From Oscarella lobularis (lineage: Eukaryota > Porifera > Homoscleromorpha > Homosclerophorida > Oscarellidae): DNA of 64,000 nt. A program made the position numbers and the translations under genes. The notes under the pieces were generated by a model. The model was not told the origin of the DNA, did no database searches, and saw only the letters and a list, made by a program, of their open reading frames with translations. Within the stretch, counting starts at the first letter, position 1. Every line of letters begins with the position of its first letter. The DNA is taken from assembly GCF_947507565.1 (NCBI RefSeq), contig NC_089187.1, positions 2,627,852 through 2,691,851 on the forward strand. The letters run 5' to 3'. Below are positions 52,057 through 60,336 of the stretch, piece after piece.

Positions 52057-53067
52057 CCCTCAACTTTATCTTCAATGCCTTAGAATCGAAGTTTAGGCCC
52101 TCAACTTTATCTTCAGGGCCTTAGAAACAGAGTTTAGGCCGTCAACTTTATCTTTAGCTCCTTAGAGTCAAAGTTTAAGCCCTTAACTTTATCTTTAGGT
52201 CCTTAGAATCAAAGTTTAGACCCTCATCTTTATCTTCAGAACCTTAAAATCGAAGTTTATGCCCTCAACTTTATCTTCAGGGCCTTAGAATCAAAGTTTA
52301 GGCCCTCAACTTTATCTTCAGGCTCTTAGAATCAAAGTTTAGGCCATCAATTTTATCTTCAGGTCCTTAGAATCAAAGTCTAGGCCCTCAACTTTATCTT
52401 CAGGTCCTTAGAATCAGAGTTTTGGCCCTGAACTTTAACTTCAGACCCTTAGAATCAAAGTTTGGGCTTTTAAATTTCTCTTCAGGGCCTTAGAATCAAA
52501 GTCTAGGCCCTCAACTTTATCTTCAGGGCCTTAGAATCAAAGTTTAGGCCCTCAACTTTATCTTCAGGTCCTTAGAATCAAAGTTTAGGCCCTCAACTTT
52601 ATCTTCAGGTCCTTAGAATCAAAGTTTAGGCCCTCAACTTTATCTTCAGGTCCCTAGAATCAAAGTTTAGGCCCTCAACTTTATCTTCAATTCTTTAGAA
52701 TCAAAGTTTAGGCCCTCAACTTTATCTTCAGGCTCTTAGAATCAAAGTTTAGGCCCTCAACTTTATCTTCAGGTCCTTAGAATCAGAGTTTTGGCCATGA
52801 ACTTTATCTTCAGGCTCTTAGAATCAAAGTTTAGGCCCTCAACTTTATCTTCAGGTCCTTAGAATCAGAGTTTTGGCCCTGACCTTTATCTTCAGGCCCT
52901 TAGAATCAAAGTTTAGGTCCTCAACTTTATCTTCAGGGCCTTAGAATCAAAGTTTAGGACCTCAACTTTATCTTCAGGGCCTTAGAATCAAAGTTTAGGC
53001 CCTCAACTTTATCTTCAGGTCCTTAGAATGAAAGATTAGGCTCTCAACTTTATCTTCAGGGCCTTAG
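52057..53067. repeat. Satellite A block 13
   Basis: Last A block, a shortened relative of block 12 with the same entry and exit variants. Confidence 0.95.
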
Positions 53068-53192
53068 CTAGCCCGTGTAAGTTCGCTGTAATTTATTACA
53101 GGAGAGACCCGTTGGCTAACCCCCTGTAATTTCGCTGTAATTTATTACAGGAGATACCCGTTGGCTAACCCCGTGTAATTTCGATGTAATTT
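53068..53192. repeat. Satellite B block 13, truncated
   Basis: Under three B units. The last is cut at GATGTAATTTTT and runs straight into satellite C. Confidence 0.93.
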
Positions 53193-53502
53193 TTGGGAGA
53201 ATTTGTCCTGGGACAATTTGTCCTGGGGACAATTTCTCCTGGGGCAATTTTTCCTGGGACAATTTGTCCTGGGGACAATTTGTCCTAAAGACAATTTGTC
53301 CTGGGACAATTTGTTCTGGGGACAATTTATCCAGGGACAATTTGTCCAGGGGACAATTTATCCTGGGACAATTTGTCCTGGGGACAATTTGTCCTTGGTC
53401 AATTTGTCCTGGGGACAATTGGTCCTGGCACAATTTGTCCTGGGACAATTTGTCCTGGGACAATTTGTCCTGGGACAATTTGTCCTGGGGACAAATTGTC
53501 CC
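53193..53502. repeat. Satellite C block 2
   Basis: About 20 palindromic 15/16-bp units (TTTGTCCTGGGACAA). Length alternates through an extra G. Confidence 0.95.
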
Positions 53503-53505
53503 TCT

Positions 53506-53764
53506 TCCAATATTTGCGAAACCGCTCTGTACGTGTTGCCGTGCCATTCTATAGGCGTAGCAATGTGAAACCCCGATTGTTTATAGTTTATTTATGACGT
53601 CACAATGTTAAACCGGTGAGGTCACGTGCTTATGTTAGGGCGCGCGTCTCGTTTCGAAGAAACACGGTTTCTGGCTCGTTTTCGACGATGCGAAGGTCCG
53701 AGCGACGTCAAAAGGTAAGTAGTAGATAGTTACGAAGCAGTTTAGAGCGTTCGTCGCCCGCGGA
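53506..53764 (+). pseudogene. Promoter plus first-exon fragment, copy 1
   Basis: Unique DNA, repeated at 55645-55904 with scattered differences. It carries TATGACGTCACA (CRE-like, about 53593), then GTCACGTG, then ATG at 53688. Nine codons (MRRSERRQK) follow, ending at a consensus donor AAG/GTAAGT (donor at 53715). It has the shape of a gene 5' end: promoter, short first coding exon and start of intron 1. It is cut at CCCGCGGA, where satellite D begins. The gene is not recognised. Confidence 0.45.
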
Positions 53765-54981
53765 GTACGTACACCGCTTGCCGGAATATATACACCGCTT
53801 GCCGGAATATATACACCGCCTGCCGGCGGAGTACTTACACCGCCTGCCGGCAGAGTACGTACACCGCCTGCCGGAATATATACACCGCCTGCCAAAATAT
53901 CTACACCGCCTGCCGGAATATATACACCGCCTGCTGGTTGAGTACTTACACCGCCTGCCAGAATATCTACACCGCCTGCCGGCGGAGTACGTACCCCGCC
54001 TGCCAGAATATATACACCGCCTGCCTGAATATATACACCGCCTGCCGGAATATCTACACCGCCTGCTGGCGGAGTACGTACACCGCCTGCCAGAATATCT
54101 ACACCGCCTGCCGGCGGAGTACGTACCTCGCCTGCCAGAATATATACACCGCCTGCCGGAATATATACACCGCTTGCCGGAATATATACACCGCCTGCCG
54201 GAATATATACACCGCCTGCCGGCGGAGTACGTACCCCGCCTGCCAGAATATATACACCGCCTGCCTGAATATATACACCGCCTGGCGGAATATATACACC
54301 GCCTGCCGGAATATATACACCGCCTGCCGGCGGAGTACGTACCCCGCCTGCCAGAATATATACACCGCCTGCCGGAATACACCGCCTGCCAGAATATCTA
54401 CACCGCCTGCCGGCGGAGTACGTACACCGCTTGCCGGAATATATACACCGCCTGCCGGCGGAGTACGTACACCGCCTGCCAGAATATATACACCGCCTGC
54501 CAGATTATATACACCGCCTGCCGGCGGAGTACGTACATCGAATGCCGGCGGAGTACGTACGCAGCTTGCCGGAATATATACACCACCTGCCAGCGGAGTA
54601 CGTACACCGCTTGCCGTAATATATACACCGCTTGCCGGAATATATACACCGCCTGCTGGCGGAGTACGTACACCGCCTGCGAGAATATATACACCGCCAG
54701 CGGCCGAGTACGTACACCGCTTGCCGGAATATATACGCCGCCTGCCGGCGGAGTACGTACACCGCCTGCCAGAATATATACACCGCCTGCAGGCGGAGTA
54801 CGTTCACCGCCTGCCGGAATATATACACCGCCTGCTAACTGAGTACTTACACCGCCTGCCAGAATGTATACACCGCCAGCCGGAATATTTACACCGCCTG
54901 CCGGAATATGTACACCGCCTGCCGGAATATATACACCGCCTGCTGGCGGAGTACTTACACCGCCTGCCAGAATATATACAC
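53760..54981. repeat. Satellite D block 3
   Basis: 21/24-bp D units, joined to the preceding fragment through GCGGA, which both sides contain. The long open frames on both strands (for example 53778-54842) are translations of the array. Confidence 0.95.
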
Positions 54982-55104
54982 TCCCTGTAATTTCCCTGTA
55001 ATTTATTACAGGAGAGACCCGTTGGCTAACTCCCTGTAATTTCGCTGTAATTTATTACAGGAGAGACACGTTGGCTAACCCCCTGTAATTTCCCTGTAAT
55101 TTTT
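54982..55104. repeat. Satellite B block 14, short
   Basis: Two to three B units wedged between D and C, with a private TTTCCCTGTAATTT variant. Confidence 0.92.
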
Positions 55105-55637
55105 TGAGAATTTGTTCTGGGACAATTTGTCCTGGGGACAATTTGTCCTGGGGACAATTTGTCCTGGGGACAATTTGTCCTGGGGACAATTGGTCCTGGG
55201 ATAATTTGTTCTATGACAATTTGTTTTGGGGACAATTTGTCCTGGGGAAATTTTGTCCTAGGACAATTTGTCCTGGGACAATTTCTCCTTGGGACAATTT
55301 GTGCTGGGGACAATTTGTCCTGGGACAATTTGTCCTGGGGACAATTTGTCCTGGGGACAATTTGTCCTGGGACAATTTGTCCTGGGGACAATTTTGTCGT
55401 GGGACAATTTGTCCTGAGACAATTTTTCCTTGGGACAATTTTTCTTGGGACAAATTGTCCTGGCACAATTTGTCCTGGGACAATTTGTCCTGGCACAATT
55501 TGTCCTGTGACAATTTGTCCTGGGACAATTTTTCCTGGGTCAATTTTCCTGGGACAATTTGTCCTGGGACAATTTGTCCTGGGGACAATTTTTCCTGGGA
55601 CAATTTGTCCGTGGACAGTTTGTCCTGGGGACAAATT
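55105..55637. repeat. Satellite C block 3
   Basis: About 34 palindromic C units. As at 53502, the array leads directly into the promoter/exon fragment, so C plus fragment was duplicated as one segment. Confidence 0.95.
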
Positions 55638-55644
55638 ACACTCG

Positions 55645-55904
55645 TCCAATCTTCGCGAAACCGCTCTGTACGTGTTGCCGTGCCATTCTATAGGCGTAGC
55701 AATTTGAAACCCCGATTTGTAATAGTTTATTTATGACGTCACATTGTTAAACCCGTGAGGTCACGTGCTTATGTTAGCGCGCGCGTCCCCTTTCGAAGAA
55801 ACACATTTTCTGGCTCGTTTTCTACGATGCGAAGGTCCGAGCGACGTCAAAATGTAAGTAGTAGATAGTTACGAAGCAGTTTTAGAGCGTTCGTCGCCCG
55901 CGGA
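55645..55904 (+). pseudogene. Promoter plus first-exon fragment, copy 2
   Basis: Homologue of 53506-53764, with ATG at 55827 and the same nine codons except the last. The splice donor is weaker here (AAT/GTAAGT in place of AAG/GTAAGT). Unlike copy 1 the unique sequence continues, so this copy retains more of the ancestral locus. Confidence 0.45.
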
Positions 55905-56654
55905 TCGCGCGTACGAACGCGTCGCGTCGCCAAGTTGTGGCGCGAGCTTCGAATAGTGAATTTTTCGTTTCGAATGGCTTCGAAACGAAGGATTCGAGAC
56001 GGTTTAGAACGTTTTGCGACGCGAAGCGTCGCTTTCGGCGTCGTTTTTGCCGAATTAATGTGTCCGTAAAAGGGGGGCGTGTTCCCTTTCTTTCGCACGT
56101 GCTCTACGGCAAACGGCGACTCGGATGCCGTCGAGTGGCGGCAATTTGTAAACTGCACCATATGCCCTCTCGATCGAAGTGCCGCTTATCGTCGTACGAC
56201 GCGCCGTCGCGGAGTGGCGGCACGGTTAAGGTGGTGTCGTTTACGGTGTACGCGCGTAGGCGTATTGTTGGTTTCGCTTAATTTTATGTCAAAAATTGGC
56301 GAAAATTGGTAAACGTGGTACCAGGTTTTATTTGTCAGACCACGACGAATCGAATGGCACCGGTGCGGTGTTCGTGCGACGTCTCCTTGCAGAGTTGTGC
56401 GCTTTTTCGCGAAACGAGTCGCGAATTGGAAAATCGATTTTTGTCCTTCGATTTTCTGCGCCGTGCAGTCGTTTGTGCAGCCGTTTTTCGGTTTTTTGAG
56501 GAGGATTTGGGATGGCTGAAAGGCGCGAAAAGGTTTTTTTCGCGTGCGATCGAAATTTGGTCAAAATTTCGCTAAATCCAACTTTTGCGTTTCGGACTCG
56601 TTTCGAACGTCTCGTAGACGTCTTTCCCGTAGAGCATTGTGGTTTGGAATTTGG
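55905..56654. other. Unique CpG-rich sequence, no recognised gene
   Basis: About 750 bp continuing from the first-exon fragment, rich in CG (for example GCGTCGCGTCGCC). If the donor at 55854 is real, this would be intron 1 and possibly later exons. Open frames here (up to 114 codons) are overlapping, on both strands, and resemble nothing I recognise. It ends by joining C units at GGCGACAATTTG. Confidence 0.4.
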
Positions 56655-56684
56655 CGACAATTTGTCCTGGGGACAATTTGTCCT
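56655..56684. repeat. Satellite C block 4, two units
   Basis: Two C units leading into G with the same junction as at 36398. Confidence 0.9.
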
Positions 56685-57022
56685 TCTCCTATGCCTTTTG
56701 CCTTCTCCCTTTGCCTTTTGCTTTCTCCTTTGCCTTTTCCCTTTGCCTTTTGCCTTCTCCTTTGCCTTTTGCCTTCTCCTTTGCCTTTTGCCTTTTCCCT
56801 TTGCCTTTTGCCTTCTCCCTTTGCCTTTTGCTTTCTCCTTTGCCTTTTGCCTTCTCCCTTTGCCTTTTTCCTTCTCCCTTTGCCTTTTGCATTCTCCCTT
56901 TGCCTTTTGCCTTTTCCCTTTGCCTTTTGCCTTCTCCCTTTGCCTTTTTCCTTCTCCCTTTGCCTTTTGCCTTCTCCCTTTGCCTTTTGCCTTCTCCTGT
57001 GCCTTTTGCCTTCTCCCTTTTT
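56685..57022. repeat. Satellite G block 2
   Basis: About 17 units of the CCTTTTGCCTTCTCCCTTTG family, beginning with the same TCCTTCTCCTATGCCTTTTG stretch as block 1. Confidence 0.95.
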
Positions 57023-57619
57023 GTAAACAGGGGGTTTCTGGAGGATGTCAGATAAGTGCCGTGCAATTGTTTATGAGTTGTGTGGCTTTGTTAATGTGTA
57101 TAGGGGCAATGTTAGGGCAGAGTCAATACTGATAGGTATATAATGGTTCCTAATTGTGTTACATATTTCTAATTAGTTTTCTTAGGGGCATAGGGATGGG
57201 AGGAACAATGACAAGGAGATGGGGCGCGAGGGAGAAGAGGAACAAGCAGGCAGGGAGGAGAAGGAATATCAAGGGATCGATGGTATGTGATGTAGGTAGA
57301 GTTTTAGTTATTGGGGGTCTCTAATTCGTTTCTTTAGATGTGTAAGAGCGTAAGAAAGATGGATATAAGCAAGGGACGCGAGTGAGAGGGGAGGGAAAGG
57401 AAGGAAAAACAATCAGAAGGAACGATGGCTATGGATGGAGCAAAGGTATGTGATGTAGGTAAAGTTTTAGTTATTGAGGGGTCTCTAATTTGTTTCTTTA
57501 TATATGTAAGGAAGAAGGATATAAGCAAGGGACGCGTGTGGGAAGGGGAGGAAAGGAAGGGAAGGCAATCAGAAGGAAGGATGACTCTCGAGGGGGCAAA
57601 GGTATGTGATGTAGGTAGA
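57023..57619 (+). repeat. About 160-bp repeat with intron-like segments (J1)
   Basis: Purine-rich segments alternate with short stretches that look like introns. They are GTATAT (57136) to TTCTTAG (57185), GTATGTG (57283) to TTTCTTTAG (57337), and GTATGTG (57446) with a damaged acceptor (TTTCTTTAT, next AG at 57510). A fourth donor at 57602 is cut off by satellite C. GTATGTGATGTAGGTA recurs at 57283, 57446 and 57602 (spacing 163 and 156 bp). The layout resembles the 153-bp repeat at 62370-63226. No long conserved frame crosses the units. Confidence 0.6.
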
Positions 57620-58118
57620 GTTGTCCTGGGGACAATTGTCCCCAGGACAAATTGTCCTGGGACAATTTGTCCAGGGACAATTTGTCCTGGGACTATTTGT
57701 CCTGGGAGAATTTCTCCTGGGGAGAATTTGTCCTGGAAAAAATTGTCCTGGGACAATTTGTCCCCAGGACAAATTGTCCTTGGGACAATTTGTCCCCAGG
57801 ACAAATTGTCCTGGCACAAATTGTCCTGGCACAATTTGTCCTGGGGACAATTGGTCCCGGGACAATTTGTCCAGGGACAATTTGTCCTGGGACTATTTGT
57901 CCTGGGGACAATTGGTCCTGGGACAATTTGTCCAGGGACAATTTGTCCTGGGACTATTTGTCCTGGGAGAATTTGTCCTAGGACAATTTGTCCTGGGAAA
58001 ATTTGTCTTGGGGACAATTTATCCTGGGGACAATTTGTCCTTGGACAATTTGTCCTGGGACAATTTGTCCTGGGGACAATTTGTCCTCGGACAATTTTTC
58101 CTGGGTCAATTTGTCCTC
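57620..58118. repeat. Satellite C block 5
   Basis: About 32 C units in both orientations on the left (CCCCAGGACAAATTGTC) and one orientation on the right. It joins B at GTCCTCACAGGAGAG. Confidence 0.95.
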
Positions 58119-58666
58119 ACAGGAGAGACCCGTTGGCTAGCCCCTGTAATTTCGCTGTAATTTATTACAGGAGAGACCCGTTGGGTAGCCCCTGTAATTT
58201 CGCTGTAGTTTATCACAGAAGAGACCCCTTCTCTAACCCCCTGTAATTTCACTGTAATCTATTACAGGAGAGACCCGTTTGCTAACCCCCTGTAATTTCG
58301 CCGTAGTTTATTACAGGAGAGACCCGTTGGCTAGCCCCTGTAATTTCGCTGTAATTTTTTACAGGAGAGACCCGTTGGCTAGCCCCTGTAATTTCGCTAT
58401 AGTTTATTACAGGAGAGACCCGTTAGCTAACCCCCTGTAATTTGGCTGTAATTTTTTACAGGAGAGACTTGTTGTCTAGACCCTGTAATTTCGCTGTAAT
58501 TTATTACAGGAGAGACCCGTTGGCTAGCCCCCTGTGAATTCGCTGTAATTTATTACAGGAGAGACCCGTTGTCTAGCCTCTGTAATTTCGCTGTAATTTA
58601 TTACAGGAGAGACCCGTTGGCTACCCCCCCATAATTTCGCTGTAATTTATTGCAGGAGAGACCCGT
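58119..58666. repeat. Satellite B block 15 (last)
   Basis: Eleven to twelve B units. The last one stops within GACCCGTT, where telomeric repeats begin. Confidence 0.95.
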
Positions 58667-58712
58667 TAGGGTTAGGGTTAGGGTTATGGTTAGTGTTGGG
58701 GTTATGGTTAGG
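58665..58712. repeat. Interstitial telomeric sequence 1
   Basis: GTTAGGGTTAGGGTTAGGG followed by degenerate telomere-like units (TTATGG, TTAGTG, TTGGGG). It is in the same orientation as the terminal telomere and joined to satellite B at CCCGTT/AGGG. Confidence 0.9.
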
Positions 58713-58926
58713 AGTTATGGTTAGTGTTGGGGTTATGGTTAGGAGTTAGGGAGAGGGTTCAGGGTCAGTGTAAATTCTGGCCACTATTTTTGCGAACCTT
58801 ATGTTCTCCGCTAACCTACAGCTAACCACAAGAGCCCTGGCCTACTCGCTCCTAGACACAAACGCTCTGACGCGTGATCGGAGGGGAAGGAAGGCGGGAG
58901 ACCGAATCACAACGGCTATCGCCCTT
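58713..58926. repeat. 214-bp direct repeat, copy 1
   Basis: Begins with degenerate telomere-like units and ends at CTATCGCCCTT. I see no difference from the copy at 59554-59767. Together they bracket a 627-bp segment, so an 841-bp unit is present 1.25 times. This may be the repeat of a Penelope-like element or retrozyme-like unit. Confidence 0.88.
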
Positions 58927-58979
58927 GGGATACAATCCTGAACCAGTGGAAATTGTATGAATACTTGATGTATCCTTTC

Positions 58980-59155
58980 ACACGGTTGGATTTTTCCGAA
59001 CAGAGTCTGGTTTTGACCCTTTGTTCGAGTGTCGATTATAGTGGATCCCATTAGGGATCTCATTTTTCCGAGCAGAGTCTGGTATTGACCCTTTGATCGA
59101 GTTTTGATCATTTTCGGAACAGAGTCTGGTTTTGACCCTTTGTTCGAGTACAGAA
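58980..59155. repeat. Triplicated segment inside the hammerhead unit
   Basis: Three imperfect tandem copies of CAGAGTCTGGTTTTGACCC followed by TTTGTTCGAG, separated by different linkers. A minus-strand frame of about 120 codons runs through them and shows the repeat (TLLGK, TLFGK), but no family is recognised. Confidence 0.75.
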
Positions 59156-59229
59156 TGGTGCTCCCCCGACAGTCGTCACCCGCACGCCTCGCCGACAGCA
59201 TTCTTCGCACTCCCTCAAGTATTCAGGTA

Positions 59230-59275
59230 AAGGTAGACTAGTTTCGAGTTCTTTAGAACTCTTCATCAGTACCCC
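59230..59275 (-). ncRNA. Minimal type I hammerhead ribozyme, Penelope-like class
   Basis: Predicted self-cleaving RNA. On the minus strand stem I (GGUA, 59273-59270) leads to CUGAUGA (59269-59263). Stem II is GAGUUC/GAACUC with a UAAA loop. It is followed by GAAAC (59245-59241), a tiny stem III (AC/GU closed by UA), the cleavage triplet GUC ending at 59236, and UACC (59235-59232), which completes stem I. All invariant core residues are present. One extra A sits between the core and stem II. A two-base-pair stem III is typical of hammerheads in Penelope-like elements, which may act as dimers. Confidence 0.85.
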
Positions 59276-59345
59276 TGATTTGAGAGGAGGTGTGCTCCGA
59301 AGTGCTCCGGAGAGCGTCGAGTGACGACTGCCAGGGGGGCGCTCG

Positions 59346-59353
59346 TTTATATA
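59346..59353 (-). promoter_or_regulatory. Probable TATA box upstream of the hammerhead
   Basis: TATATAAA on the minus strand, about 70 bp before the ribozyme, flanked by an inverted repeat (AGCGC left, GAGCGCC right). This order, promoter then hammerhead, matches the 5' region of Penelope-like elements. Confidence 0.5.
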
Positions 59354-59553
59354 GCGCTGGCAGGGGGAGTGGCTATTGACATTGCGTCATGTTGGTGACG
59401 CATGTGTCAATGTTTCATCATCGCACCTTGTATGACGTCGTCTGAATCCCGTATGGTGCGAAGATCGAAGCAATTTCAATCTCCTCCTCAGTACCCTTTC
59501 CTCATTCAACAAGCGCAGGTCGTCACGCCCCAGAGTTCGGCCAAAAGAAAAAA

Positions 59554-59767
59554 AGTTATGGTTAGTGTTGGGGTTATGGTTAGGAGTTAGGGAGAGGGTT
59601 CAGGGTCAGTGTAAATTCTGGCCACTATTTTTGCGAACCTTATGTTCTCCGCTAACCTACAGCTAACCACAAGAGCCCTGGCCTACTCGCTCCTAGACAC
59701 AAACGCTCTGACGCGTGATCGGAGGGGAAGGAAGGCGGGAGACCGAATCACAACGGCTATCGCCCTT
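59554..59767. repeat. 214-bp direct repeat, copy 2
   Basis: Identical by eye to 58713-58926. Its right end runs directly into TTAGGG repeats (CGCCCTTAGGG), whereas copy 1 continues into the hammerhead unit. Confidence 0.88.
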
Positions 59768-59786
59768 AGGGTTAGGGTTAGGGTTA
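59766..59786. repeat. Interstitial telomeric sequence 2
   Basis: Three TTAGGG units plus TTA, in terminal orientation, at the distal boundary of the hammerhead element. Confidence 0.9.
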
Positions 59787-60332
59787 TAAAAGGAGAATGC
59801 ACGAAGGCAAAGCTGGATCAACCGCTATATCCATTACCGACCGGCAAGAAGACGAGTTTCGGTAGCTGGTATAGAGGAATTGGGTGATTGGGAGTGGCCA
59901 TTGTTGGTTATATAAGTATATGCAGGGACTAAAGTGCGTTAGAGCACTTTGGATTATAGAAGTAGTTCTTTTCAATGGCCGGGAGTGTCTGAAGGGGTGC
60001 GTTTGCTCATGGATTCTATGGCCATGAGGGTAGCTGGTACTGGGGGAAAAGAAACCTCGGTTTCCTTTTTTATATTTTGGTTGTGTGCACTCCGTAATAG
60101 GATATGAGATGAGTATTATAGCGGCCTTTTTATTTAAGGGGTGGGTAAAGTCTAGAGGGCATGCGGAGGGGGTCTATTGGAGGTTTCTATAAGGGAGGGG
60201 TCGATAAACTAGTTTTGAGGAAATCTTCGGTAACCATGGCAGCGACAGGGGGAATTGGGATCCTTAGCGCGGTCGTACTGGGAAGGGAGAATTTTGGTTG
60301 AGTGTATGTCTCTGGTCCTTAGTTATAGCCTC
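59787..60332. other. Unique sequence without a recognised gene
   Basis: G-rich, low-CpG DNA. A short frame ending at 59887 (LYPLPTGKKTSFGSWYRGIG) is not recognised. Nothing else is supported. Confidence 0.4.
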
Positions 60333-60336
60333 TTAA

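Larger units (their letters stand above)
58713..59767 (-). mobile_element. Hammerhead-bearing Penelope-like (non-autonomous) unit, 1.25 copies
   Basis: An 841-bp unit with a second 214-bp partial copy at its right. On the minus strand it shows a TATA box, then a hammerhead ribozyme, then three imperfect copies of a 45-75-bp segment containing CAGACTCTG. Telomeric repeats lie on both sides. Penelope-like elements are known to carry small type I hammerheads and partial tandem copies, and endonuclease-lacking forms attach to telomeres. No reverse transcriptase is present, so a non-autonomous or truncated copy is likely. The family assignment is inferred from the ribozyme and layout. Confidence 0.6.

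Noticed and set aside
1-53067. Could the A or B arrays be CRISPR?
   Set aside because: Units are contiguous repeats without unique spacers, and the sequence is eukaryotic with a telomere.
55847-56660. Several 60-114-codon frames on both strands in the unique CpG-rich stretch
   Set aside because: Mutually overlapping and unrecognised. More likely promoter/intron DNA of the captured gene end.
58842-59210. 122-codon minus-strand frame downstream of the hammerhead
   Set aside because: Crosses internal repeats and the 214-bp repeat, shows no reverse transcriptase or endonuclease motif, and starts without ATG.
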